Shown: one piece after another, positions 42,109 through 51,400 of the stretch
Layout: each line of letters starts with the position of its first letter
Numbering within the stretch: the stretch's first letter is position 1
Assembly (NCBI GenBank): GCA_964465145.1
Contig: CAYXJR010000002.1
Coordinates: 1 to 64,000 of the forward strand
DNA from: JAUVKA01 sp964465145
GTDB lineage: Bacteria; Bacteroidota; Bacteroidia; Bacteroidales; UBA12481
Reading direction: 5' to 3'
DNA: 64,000 nt
Made by a program: the position numbers and the translations under genes
The notes under the pieces: model-generated
Database searches by the model: none
Told to the model about the DNA's origin: nothing
Seen by the model: only the letters and a program-made list of their open reading frames with translations

Positions 42109-42252
42109 CAAATGACTAGGGAAAAGTTTATAAATAAATAAATCGGAACTTATTTCATCATCAGACCAAAAGTAACAATTACTGTTGGACGAAGAGTCGC
42201 CCGGAATGATTAAAGTCATATTGTTAGCCTACCGGAAATTCGGGAATATTCC

Positions 42253-42260
42253 TATTTTTG
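42253..42260 (+). promoter_or_regulatory. Candidate -7 promoter box of the aldehyde oxidoreductase gene
   Basis: TATTTTTG matches TAnnTTTG, 31 bases before the ATG at 42292. No good -33 element was found at the expected distance. Confidence 0.3.
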
Positions 42261-42291
42261 CTTAGCTTGATTTATTACAAAAAATTATACC

Positions 42292-44442
42292 ATGGAAGTC
42301 AAGGAAATGAAAGAAACTCATAAGCTTCTTGCCAGACTGAATTATGAGGTTACACCTCTGGAAAAGGGTTATACAGATAAGATCCTATATATCAATTTAT
42401 TAGATAACAGTTTCAAGATCAAGGATGTTGATCCTATGATGAAAGATAAATTCATCGGGGGGAAAGGTTATGGTCTTAAGCTTTTATGGGATGCTACAAA
42501 GCCAGAAACCAAATGGGATGATCCGGAGAACGAGATCGTGATTTCATCTGGCCCGATTGGAGGCATTACTCAGTATTCAGGCACCGGCAAATCTTTGGTT
42601 GTAACCCTGTCACCGGCTAGTGGATCTGTTACGGATTCAAATGCCGGGGGTTATTTTGGCCCTTTTGTAAAATTTTCCGGGTTTGATGCCATTGAACTTC
42701 AGGGGAAGGCCAAAAATGATGTCATTATTGTGATCGATGGGACTATCGGGCAGGTTAGTATTGAAGAAGCCTCTGAGGAACCCATGGATAGTCATTTGAT
42801 GTCGGAAGTATTGACAGAAATGTATGCTGATGAAGGTAAGATGGGCAATGTTTCTGTTGTTTCTTCTGGTATGGCTGCTGAGCATTCTTGGGTTGGGATG
42901 ATGAATTTTAGTTTTTACGACAAGAAAAAAGGAAAAGTCCGTCTGAAGCAGGCTGGCCGGGGCGGTACTGGGACAGTTCTTCGCAATAAGAAAATTAAGG
43001 CCTTGGTTTGTAAGATTCCAGGTGTAAAGGGTAACTTGAATAATGTTGTCGATCTTCCAGCTATCATAGAGAGGGGAAAGCGCTTCAATAAAGAGATGCG
43101 TGAGCAGGATGAGGAGCAATGCGAAATGCGGACTAAAGGCACTGCCCACCTCATGGAGATCATGGACGATTATGATTTGCTCCCGGTAAATAATTACAAA
43201 TTTGGAGCACACCCTGATTCCCCGAAAATCGATTCCGAGGTGTGGAAAAAATTGTTCCACCAAGGCACCCCGGACGGATGTTGGATCGGTTGTAATATGT
43301 CCTGCGCTAAAGCTGTCAGCAATTACATTGTTAAAACAGGACCCTATATTGGTCAGGAAGTTATCGTTGACGGGCCAGAATATGAAAATGCTGCCGGTCT
43401 TGGATCAAATTGTGGGATTTTTGATCCGGAATACATAATTGAGTCTAATTTCTATTGTGACACCTATGGGATGGACACCATATCCTGGGGAACATTAGTA
43501 GCCTTTATAATGGAGTGCTATGAAGCAGGTATCCTGGACAAAGAAATCACAGGTGGACTTGAATTGAATTTCGGAAATTCTGAAGCAGCCATTGAATTAC
43601 TGCATCAGTGTGCCAGGGGGGTTGGCTTTGGACTAATAGCAGGCTATGGTATTCGTAAGATGAAGGAGATATTTGAAAAGGAGTATGATGGAGATCCGCA
43701 GTTCCTTTTCGATATTGGTATGGAAAATAAGGGGCTGGAATATTCCGAATATGTATCAAAAGAATCACTGGCCCAACAAGGAGGGTTTGCTATAACCAAT
43801 AAAGGCCCTCAGCATGATGAAGCCTGGCTTATTTTTATGGATATGGTGAACAACCAGATTCCCTCCTTCGACGATAAAGCAGAAGCTTTACATTATTTCC
43901 CGATGTTCAGGACCTGGTTTGGACTGGTTGGCTTGTGTAAGCTGCCATGGAATGATGTTGAACCGCCAGATAATGCCGAAACTGATGAGCCTGCTAAGGT
44001 TCCCGAGCATGTGGATAATTACGTAACACTTTATAAATCGGTTACTGGAAGAGATTTCGATAATGTAAGGTTGATCGAGGATTCTGAACGGATATATAAT
44101 TTTCAAAGGATTTTTAACCTCCGCCGTGGTTTCGGGATCCGAAAATGGGATGCCCAACCTTACCGGGCTGCTGGTCCAGTCACACTGGAGGAATATGAGA
44201 GCCGGGCCGAACGATACGATAAGCAATTGAAAGAACAGGCAGGGCTTGATCCTGAAAATATGAATCTCGCCGAAAAGCATCAGGCACTGAGGAGATACAG
44301 GGAAGACCGGTATGAACTGTTGCTCGATGCTGTATACAAGAGGCGTGGATGGAACAGTAACGGGGTGCCAAAGATCGAATTTCTTAAAGAGATAGGGATG
44401 GATTTTCCGGAGATTATTGAGGTTGTTGAACCATTTCAATAA
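42292..44442 (+). CDS. aor: Aldehyde:ferredoxin oxidoreductase (tungsten/molybdopterin family)
   Basis: A 716-residue AOR-family enzyme, a tungsto- or molybdo-bispterin protein with one 4Fe-4S cluster that interconverts aldehydes (or related acids) and ferredoxin. The N-domain has FIGGKGYGLKLLWD and SSGPIGGITQYSGTGKSL. SGSVTDSNAGGYFGPFVKFS lies in the pterin-binding sheet. The cluster cysteines are in GCWIGCNMSC (near 332) and a later LVGLCKLPW (near 543). Length fits the larger bacterial members. It is followed by a terminator. The nearby tungstate importer and moaA/moaC are only remnants, so cofactor supply is in doubt. Confidence 0.92.
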   Translation: MEVKEMKETHKLLARLNYEVTPLEKGYTDKILYINLLDNSFKIKDVDPMMKDKFIGGKGYGLKLLWDATKPETKWDDPENEIVISSGPIGGITQYSGTGKSLVVTLSPASGSVTDSNAGGYFGPFVKFSGFDAIELQGKAKNDVIIVIDGTIGQVSIEEASEEPMDSHLMSEVLTEMYADEGKMGNVSVVSSGMAAEHSWVGMMNFSFYDKKKGKVRLKQAGRGGTGTVLRNKKIKALVCKIPGVKGNLNNVVDLPAIIERGKRFNKEMREQDEEQCEMRTKGTAHLMEIMDDYDLLPVNNYKFGAHPDSPKIDSEVWKKLFHQGTPDGCWIGCNMSCAKAVSNYIVKTGPYIGQEVIVDGPEYENAAGLGSNCGIFDPEYIIESNFYCDTYGMDTISWGTLVAFIMECYEAGILDKEITGGLELNFGNSEAAIELLHQCARGVGFGLIAGYGIRKMKEIFEKEYDGDPQFLFDIGMENKGLEYSEYVSKESLAQQGGFAITNKGPQHDEAWLIFMDMVNNQIPSFDDKAEALHYFPMFRTWFGLVGLCKLPWNDVEPPDNAETDEPAKVPEHVDNYVTLYKSVTGRDFDNVRLIEDSERIYNFQRIFNLRRGFGIRKWDAQPYRAAGPVTLEEYESRAERYDKQLKEQAGLDPENMNLAEKHQALRRYREDRYELLLDAVYKRRGWNSNGVPKIEFLKEIGMDFPEIIEVVEPFQ

Positions 44443-44470
44443 TATATGAGAAGCAAATTGCATTATTTAT

Positions 44471-44499
44471 AGGCCGGCCTTTGTATCGGCCTTTTTTTT
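44471..44499 (+). terminator. Intrinsic terminator after the aldehyde oxidoreductase gene
   Basis: AGGCCG (44471-44476) pairs with CGGCCT (44487-44492) over a ten-base loop; eight T residues run to 44499. It ends the AOR transcript before the MATE promoter. Confidence 0.8.
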
Positions 44500-44537
44500 A
44501 CCTTTGCCAACTTATTATTTCATTAAGTTGGCAAAGG
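44499..44537 (+). promoter_or_regulatory. Promoter box overlapped by a perfect 14-bp inverted repeat, upstream of the second MATE gene
   Basis: CCTTTGCCAACTTA (44501-44514) is the exact reverse complement of 44524-44537, with a nine-base spacer. The left arm overlaps a -7 box TACCTTTG (44499-44506); the right arm ends seven bases before the MATE ATG at 44545. This is the arrangement of a repressor operator sitting on a promoter. As RNA, the arms would also hide the ribosome binding region. Confidence 0.65.
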
Positions 44538-44544
44538 TTCAGAA

Positions 44545-45966
44545 ATGCGTGAGGCAGCACAACAAAAATCACAGGAATTAGGGGAAAAGCCTATTGGCCG
44601 GCTGATGTGGAAGTACTTTCTTCCAGCCTTTGTTGGTGTGGTGGTTTATTCTCTATATAATATTGTCGACAGGATTTTTATCGGCAGGGGAGTTGGGGCA
44701 CTGGCTTTGTCTGGATTGAGTTCTGTTTTCCCCATTATGCTGATAGTGATGGCATTCGGTATGCTTGTTGGGATAGGAGCCGGGGTCAATGTGTCGATCA
44801 GTATGGGGCAAAAAGACCACAATAAAGCTGAGCAGTTCCTTGGAAACGGTTTGGTGTTAATGATCCTGGTCTCTATCCTGGTTTCGATCATTGGTTTTTT
44901 GATTAAAACACCGGTTCTCAATCTCTTTGGAGCAACTGAAGAAACTATCGGATACGCTCAGGAATACCTTAATATTATTCTTTTTGGTGCTGTTTTTCAG
45001 GTTGTAGGATTTGGCATGAACAATATTATTAGGTCTGAGGGACATGCAAGAATCTCCATGTACAGCATGTTGTTAAGTGCCGGTGCCAATCTGATACTCG
45101 ATCCAATTTTTATATTTGTGCTCGACATGGGAGTTAAGGGTGCTGCCTATGCCACAATCTTAAGCATGATGGGCTTGAATATCTGGGTACTGGCACATTT
45201 CTTAGGACCACGAGCGGTTAATAAACTCAAAGTTAAAAACTTAACAATAAATACACATGCCGTGTCCAGGATTGTCGCAGTTGGGATGGCTCCTTTTTCC
45301 ATGCAGATTGCGGGCAGTTTTGTTATTGGGCTATACACAAATCAGCTAATCCGGTACGGTGGTGACCTGGCAGTTGGAGCCCTGGGTATTATTTTTTCTA
45401 TTGCCAATTTCCTGGTGATGGCCATGGTAGCTATTAATATGGCCTCCCAGCCAATTATTGGTTTCAATTTTGGGGCAAGGGACTACGACAGGGTGAAGCG
45501 GACTGTCCGTTTGGGGATCACGGCAGCTTCCGTTGTTGCTGTAGTCAGTGGAATTATCGTTGAATTGATACCATCTCCACTGGTCAGGTTATTTAATACT
45601 GATGACCCCGAGCTTTATAATCTGGCGGTTACCGGAATGAGGATTTTCGCCATAGCACTCCCGGTGGTAGGTTTTCAGATTGTAGCATCAAATTTTTTCC
45701 AGTCGATTGGGAAAGCCAAAGTAGCTACTTTCCTCACCTTGTTGAGGCAGCTTATCCTATTGGCTCCACTGTTGGTATTTCTTCCAAGGGTTTTTGGACT
45801 TAATGGTGTTTGGATGGCAACCCCAATCTCGGATGCCGGGTCGGCCCTTGTCACTGGGATTTTTCTCTGGTGGCAAATGAAGAAACTTGGCAAGGAAGAA
45901 ATAAGTATGGAAGTTAGCAATTCAAATATACCGAAGACTTCTGAAACTGAAATTTCAACAGTCTAA
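44545..45966 (+). CDS. MATE-family efflux transporter (second copy)
   Basis: A 473-residue, twelve-helix MATE transporter. It starts with a hydrophilic segment, then KPIGRLMWKYFLPAFVGVVV and NIVDRIFIGRGVGALALSGL, as in the MepA/NorM-like branch. VNVSISMGQKDHNKAEQFLG and ASQPIIGFNFGARDYDRVKR are the paired family motifs at equivalent places in the two halves. It is only distantly related to the MATE at 21524. The inverted repeat over its promoter suggests induction by a ligand-binding repressor encoded elsewhere (inference). Confidence 0.9.
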   Translation: MREAAQQKSQELGEKPIGRLMWKYFLPAFVGVVVYSLYNIVDRIFIGRGVGALALSGLSSVFPIMLIVMAFGMLVGIGAGVNVSISMGQKDHNKAEQFLGNGLVLMILVSILVSIIGFLIKTPVLNLFGATEETIGYAQEYLNIILFGAVFQVVGFGMNNIIRSEGHARISMYSMLLSAGANLILDPIFIFVLDMGVKGAAYATILSMMGLNIWVLAHFLGPRAVNKLKVKNLTINTHAVSRIVAVGMAPFSMQIAGSFVIGLYTNQLIRYGGDLAVGALGIIFSIANFLVMAMVAINMASQPIIGFNFGARDYDRVKRTVRLGITAASVVAVVSGIIVELIPSPLVRLFNTDDPELYNLAVTGMRIFAIALPVVGFQIVASNFFQSIGKAKVATFLTLLRQLILLAPLLVFLPRVFGLNGVWMATPISDAGSALVTGIFLWWQMKKLGKEEISMEVSNSNIPKTSETEISTV

Positions 45967-46047
45967 CCAGCTTGTACGTTAATATATGAAAACTTATAGC
46001 TTAATAAATTGAAACTTGATACTTACTTGCGCCATGTACCTTGTGCC

Positions 46048-46290
46048 ATGTGCCTATTGATCAGTCTCCTGCTTCTGACTTCATGCAATTTTGGGGGCAG
46101 GAATGACAAAGAAAGTCAAATACTCAGCGTATTTCATGCTGGCAGCCTGTCTGCTCCACTACAAAAAATGGCCGACATTCCTCTTGTGTCTCAAATTACT
46201 GGAGGTGCCCTTAAAAAGCTTAAGTTGAAAGTTGGACAGGTCGTATGGGCCAGTTTTAAAGCCACAAGTGTTAGGTTCATCAGAAAATAG
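46048..46290 (+). pseudogene. Remnant of a tungstate ABC importer: start of wtpA joined to end of wtpC
   Basis: An 80-codon frame (ATG 46048; a TTG at 46009 would add 13 residues). Residues 1 to about 20 are a lipoprotein signal (CLLISLLLLTSCNF). ILSVFHAGSLSAPLQKM is the beginning of a WtpA-type tungstate/molybdate-binding protein. From DIPLVSQITGGALKKL to WASFKATSVRFI it is a TOBE domain like the C-terminus of the WtpC ATPase. The rest of wtpA, all of wtpB and most of wtpC are missing, and the join is in frame. It cannot transport anything. It lies 1.6 kb after the AOR gene, which needs tungsten or molybdenum. Confidence 0.75.
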
Positions 46291-46343
46291 GTCAATTTTT
46301 TCTATATTTATCATAAAAATAATTTAATGCTTGATATAAAAAT

Positions 46344-47084
46344 ATGGCTATTTATATAGGGATAGATGATACGGATAACAGAGGAAGCCGTGGAACTGGA
46401 TTTCGTTCCAGGCAGATGGCATCGGAATTGGAATTGGCGGGATTTGGACAGGTATTTGGGATAATAAGGCATCAGCTGTATCTTCATGAGGAGATACTTT
46501 CTACCTCACAAAACGGTTCAAATAGTATTATTGTTGAGTGCTCCGATCTTGAAGGCTTAAAGATTTTTTGCCGTAATTTCATGATTCGGGAGGCCTTACC
46601 CGGCAGTAATGGAGGGCTCTGTATTGTTGATGCAGAATTGATCCCCGGAGAGGTGGAAGAGTGGGGAAGGCGGGCAAAAAGGGAGCTTGTTGATCAACAA
46701 GAAGCGCATGACATTGCCGCCAGGAATAATATTTACTTAACTGGCATTTTCGGAACCCACAGTGGTGTAATTGGAGCTCTTGCCGCAGTAGGTTTAAGAA
46801 AAACTGGCAACGATGGCAGATTCATCTGGCAACCAGGCAAACAATTGCGCGATTTGCAAGGCTCAATGACCGTGGAGGAATTCAAGAGAGGTACTCAGAT
46901 TGATGATATTATTACCAAGGAAGGTAAAATACTGGGCCCTGAAGAAATGATAGATCTGACTGATTGGGTCAGGGCCGTTCTCATTAATAATAAAGCCTAT
47001 GTCCTGGCCGAACGAAATTTAAAGAGGTCGGGAAGTGATTGGAAAACAGCCGATAAGGATTATATAAGAAAATTAGGTTCCTAG
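46344..47084 (+). CDS. TiaS-like GIDDTD-domain protein
   Basis: A 246-residue protein whose N-terminus MAIYIGIDDTDNRGSRGTGF matches the first domain of archaeal TiaS, the enzyme that attaches agmatine to a tRNA-Ile anticodon. The zinc-ribbon and OB-fold domains of full TiaS are absent. A middle segment GIFGTHSGVIGALAAVGLRK and a C-terminal MIDLTDWVRAVLINNKAYVL complete it. Bacteria do not use agmatidine, so it probably has another, unknown nucleotide-dependent role. It directly follows the tungstate-importer remnant and may have belonged to that metal-linked operon. Confidence 0.6.
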   Translation: MAIYIGIDDTDNRGSRGTGFRSRQMASELELAGFGQVFGIIRHQLYLHEEILSTSQNGSNSIIVECSDLEGLKIFCRNFMIREALPGSNGGLCIVDAELIPGEVEEWGRRAKRELVDQQEAHDIAARNNIYLTGIFGTHSGVIGALAAVGLRKTGNDGRFIWQPGKQLRDLQGSMTVEEFKRGTQIDDIITKEGKILGPEEMIDLTDWVRAVLINNKAYVLAERNLKRSGSDWKTADKDYIRKLGS

Positions 47085-47165
47085 AATATACAGGAGATAA
47101 ACAATAGAAAGAATAAAATAATCATGGAATCGTTAGATAGTATAAACATCAAACTAAATAGTGTA

Positions 47166-48041
47166 ATGAAACAACCGAACAGAATAATATATGGAGTATT
47201 ATTAATGACACTTATTCTTGGATTCTTTTCATGTAACAAGGAAAAGCTGCAACCTGTTGTTTCTCTGGTGGATGAGCCAGGATACCAGGACAAGGATACC
47301 ATGTTGGCAGTTGGTGATACCATTAAAGTTCTTATCGAATATACATGGAACGGAAAACATAAAGTCAGTGAGATTGAAATGAAGGTCAATGAGCGAACGA
47401 TAGGAAATTATCAAATAGACCAGGAGCAGGGCCAATTCAATATTACTATTATTAAAGGTTTGGCTGAAACGGAAATCTGGGATTTTACAATTATTGATGT
47501 TGGTGGAAATTCAGCCACAATAAGCATGAACCTTACAAAAGACCCTAATTCCATATACAAAGGGGTTAAGTATTATGATAGTATTTTTCTTGGTGCTCAG
47601 GCTAATATCAGTAAACCCGGCTTTATGTCAATTTCGGGATCTACCTATTACACTCTGGAAGGGGCTTTCAATAACCAATCCAAGGTTGATTTCTTTTTCT
47701 ATTACAATAGCAGTGATAAAGCAACTATTGCTTCTGCCGGAGCCGATATTCCTGAAGGGGTTTATTCTAACCTCCTGGCCCCTGGTTCGTGGACCGTCAA
47801 GAATACCAGCTTCTTTCAGAAGACTGTTATAAGTATGGAAGGTTTTTTCGGTATGTTTCATGATGGGTTTCTCATTGAAAACTTCGACCTTTCGATTGCA
47901 AGCAAAAAGGCAAATAACCTGGTGGCCGGAGATATTTACCTATTTCAGCTGGAAAATGGGAAAAAGGGAATATTCTATGTTATTAGTGTGGATCCGGAGA
48001 TTGACGGTGAGGTAAACATAGCGGTAAAGGTTCAGGAATAA
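47166..48041 (+). CDS. Uncharacterised lipoprotein
   Basis: A 291-residue lipoprotein. The frame opens at 47124, but MKQPNRIIYGVLLMTLILGFFSCNK from ATG 47166 is a standard SPII signal with lipobox FFSC, so the later start is preferred. The first mature half looks like an immunoglobulin-like beta sandwich (VKVLIEYTWNGKHKVSEIE-type strands, DFTIIDVGGNSATISMNLT). The second half is unknown. It lies alone between the TiaS-like gene and a tandem repeat; probably surface- or periplasm-exposed. No function assigned. Confidence 0.75.
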   Translation: MKQPNRIIYGVLLMTLILGFFSCNKEKLQPVVSLVDEPGYQDKDTMLAVGDTIKVLIEYTWNGKHKVSEIEMKVNERTIGNYQIDQEQGQFNITIIKGLAETEIWDFTIIDVGGNSATISMNLTKDPNSIYKGVKYYDSIFLGAQANISKPGFMSISGSTYYTLEGAFNNQSKVDFFFYYNSSDKATIASAGADIPEGVYSNLLAPGSWTVKNTSFFQKTVISMEGFFGMFHDGFLIENFDLSIASKKANNLVAGDIYLFQLENGKKGIFYVISVDPEIDGEVNIAVKVQE

Positions 48042-48050
48042 AGGGGAATG

Positions 48051-48105
48051 GATAACTGATAACTGATAACTGATAACTGATAACTGATAACTGATAACTG
48101 ATAAC
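48051..48105. repeat. Heptamer tandem repeat (GATAACT x7.9)
   Basis: Almost eight perfect copies of GATAACT directly follow the lipoprotein gene. Like the arrays at 13068 and 41411 the period is seven. There are no spacers, so it is not a CRISPR array. Copy number is likely to vary between strains. Confidence 0.9.
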
Positions 48106-48136
48106 GAGTCACTGCCTGCCCCGATGTATAGTGGAG

Positions 48137-48307
48137 TCACGAAATCTTCCAGCCGGATACAGTAATACTTAATGCTGCCTCTTCTGGATCCTGATCGAAA
48201 CGCTGCCCATCAGATTTAATAATCATATCTGCCAGATACATAAATTCTGTTTTACCCAGATTGCGATTGGTGGCAACAACAGCCAGTAAATTGCTAATTA
48301 TGATCAT
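48137..48307 (-). CDS. Possible small protein of 56 residues
   Basis: A minus-strand frame with ATG at 48307 and TGA at 48137. The product has protein-like composition: a hydrophobic start (MIIISNLLAVVATNR), a helical middle (TEFMYLADMIIKSDG), an acidic part (RFDQDPEEAALS) and the end ITVSGWKIS. I do not recognise it. It fills half of a 391-bp gap (48042-48432). It may be a real small protein or, given the other remnants here, the end of a decayed gene. The remainder of the gap (48308-48432) shows nothing. Confidence 0.3.
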   Translation of the reverse strand: MIIISNLLAVVATNRNLGKTEFMYLADMIIKSDGQRFDQDPEEAALSITVSGWKIS

Positions 48308-48432
48308 TAAAAGCCTTGATTAACGGTATAAAATACGAATTCTTTTCCGCAATTTTTTTTAATGTTTTCACGTTAAATCATTACATTTAAACCGGTTTTG
48401 TCCCCTCAAACCAAATTCTGACCTGAATCAGC

Positions 48433-51400
48433 ATGACTAACAAAAGCCATACGAGTGCCTTTTCGGTGATTGTCGTGTTTATTTTATTGATGATTTTGGG
48501 CCTGGCATTTCTGCCCAGGCTTTCAGTACGCCTCTATCCGAGCCGTACCACGCCTTCCCTCACTATTTCCTACAACTGGTCCAATGCTTCGCCACGACTC
48601 GTGGAGCAAAATGTTACTGCACCACTTGAAGGCCTTTTTAATACTATTATCGGGATTAAGGGTATTACTTCCAACTCATTTCAGGGCGGTGGAAATATAA
48701 CAGTGGAATTTGATAAGAAGGCCGACATGGATGCTATGCGGTTTGAGGTTGCAGCAAAGGTTCGGGAAATATTTCCTAAACTTCCCGAAGCTGTCCGTTA
48801 TCCTGGGATTTCAGCATTCAGAACGGAAAGCGAGGAACAGACCTTACTCACTTACACTCTAAATGCACCATCAAGCCCCAGGTTGATCCAGTTGTATGTG
48901 GATGATGTATTAAAACCCAAATTATCACATATTGAAGGTTTGTATAATATACGTGTATATGGGGCCACACCAATGGAGTGGGAATTGGTTTATGACCAGG
49001 AGCAATTGAGAATCCTCAACATTAGGCGTCAGGATATCATAAGTGCTTTACGGGATTATTTCAGGAAAGAGGTGGTGGGAATGGGATGGGACAAAAGTGG
49101 CAGCCTGGCTGAATTTACACCCAAAGGAATAGTCCTGAAATCTGTCCCTGTTTCTGATGAGGGCTGGCAACAGATCCCTGTGGCACAGGTTGATGGACGG
49201 ATTGTTAGAGTAAGCGATTTGTGCCGGATTCTTTACAAAGAGCAGGAACCCAGAGGGTATTATCGTATAAACGGCAGTAATACAATAAACCTGATTTTTA
49301 CTGCAGAGAAAGGGGCCAACAGCCTAAAGGTTGCTGCTGAGGTCAAAAAGGAGCTGACTCGATTATCATCCGATTTTCCCCCCGGCTATTTTATCCTTTT
49401 AAGCAGCGATACCACCGAGTTCATTAAAGAGGATTTGAATAAGATTTATTACCGGACTCTTTTTTCATTTACTATACTCCTTGTCTTTGTTTTTCTCATC
49501 AGCCGACAAATCCGCTATCTATTAATAATTTTCATAAGCCTCCTGGCTAACCTTTGCACGGCATTCATCCTGTATTACATGTTAGGGGTCGAGATCAACC
49601 TGTATTCACTTGCTGGCATAACTGTATCCTTAGGACTGATCATTGATAATACCATTGTGATGGTAGATCATATACGGACAAAGGGAAACCGGAAGGTTTT
49701 CCTTGCAATCATGGCTGCAACCCTTACAACTATCGGTGCCCTTTCTGTAATAAGATTTTTTGGGGAAACCACGCGCCTTCAGCTTAAGGATTTCTCGATG
49801 GTGTTGATTATCAACCTTTTTGTTTCTCTGATGGTTGCGCTATTTTTGGTTCCATCACTTTTGGAAAAAATTCCCTTGAAAGTAAAACACGGGGCCAGTA
49901 CAACCGGGAGGAGACGTAAAGTTGTTTGGTTTTCCAGGGGATATGGGAGGATGATTGGATTTTCCCAGCGGTATAGATGGGCATTTATTATGTTGGCGAT
50001 TCTTTTATTCGGACTCCCTACTTTCAAGATTCCAACAAGGATGGAGGGAGATGAATGGTATTATAAGCTTTTTCAGAAAACACTTGCCTCTGATCAATAT
50101 GTGCAAAAAATTAAGCCGGTGGTGGATAAAGTACTGGGAGGCACCCTGAGGTTATTCAGTCAGCATTTCCGGGAAAGATATTCCTACCGCCTGCCCGAGC
50201 GTACATCCATCCAGGTGAGAGCTTCGCTTCCCCAGGGCTCCACTCTGCAGCAAATGAATGACCTCATGATACAGGTTGAATATTACCTTAAGGGTTATGA
50301 TCAGATTGACCAGTTTCAAACACGGGTTAGTAATGCCCGCAATGGTCAGGTGGTAGTTAATTTCAAACCAGATTATGAACTAGGGGCCTTTCCCTTTGTA
50401 TTACTCAGTCAGCTTCAGGACCTTGCCAATAATCTTACAGGAGCAGACTGGAGAGTGTATGGCCTTGGACAGGCGTTCAGCAATTCTTTATCGGAGCAGA
50501 TAGGTTCAAATAAAATTGTCCTTTATGGGTATAATTATGAGGACCTCATGAATTATGCTATTGCTGTTCGGGACCGGGTTTTATCACACGAGCGGGTAGA
50601 AAAAGCTTCTATTATCAGCCAGGACACCTGGATACGTGATCCTGTTTTTGAATATGGGATCAGCCTTGATCCGCAAAAATTGCAGGCAAGGAAGTTGAAT
50701 GCATCGCAGGTATACCAAAATCTGGAGGGTTATTCCATGCACCAGGGAGCCGAAGGTTCGATTTTTATCGATGGTTCATACGAGCAGGTACGGATGCGAT
50801 CAGTTCAATCAGATACCTTTGACAAATGGATGATGGGGAACACCCCAATAGAGATCGATGAATCCGTTGTTCGCCTGGAAGACCTGGGTGAATTGAGAAA
50901 GGAAGGGCTTAACAAAACTATCTGTAAAGAAAACCAACAGTATCGCCTTATCGTGGAATATGACTTCATTGGCAATTACAAGTTGGGACAGATTAATCGC
51001 GACAGGGTTATCAGGGAAATGTCAGACCAACTACCTATTGGGTATACCATAAAGCAGTTGGAGTACAGATATTGGCAAAAGGAGGCAAACAGGCAGTTTT
51101 TTCTCATCCTTATTGTTATTGGGATCATTTATATGATATGCGCCATTCTTTTGGAAAGCTTGAAACAACCACTGGCTGTGGTCCTTATTATTCCGGTTTC
51201 CTATGTGGGTGTATTTCTTACTTTTTATCTATTCGACTTCAGTTTTGATCAGGGGGGATTTGCAGCCTTCTTGCTTTTGAGCGGTATTGTTGTAAACGCA
51301 GCCCTGTATATCCTGAACGATTTTAATAACCTGAAACGAAAAATGAAGGGTAAAATGCTGCCCATAAGGATGTTCCTTAAAGCATACAATGGGAAAATCA

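Noticed and set aside
46009..46047. TTG start for the wtpA/wtpC remnant
   Set aside because: ATG 46048 directly precedes the lipoprotein signal; the upstream codons add a signal-incompatible stretch.
48051..48105. Possible CRISPR array
   Set aside because: Uninterrupted seven-base units with no spacers and no cas genes.
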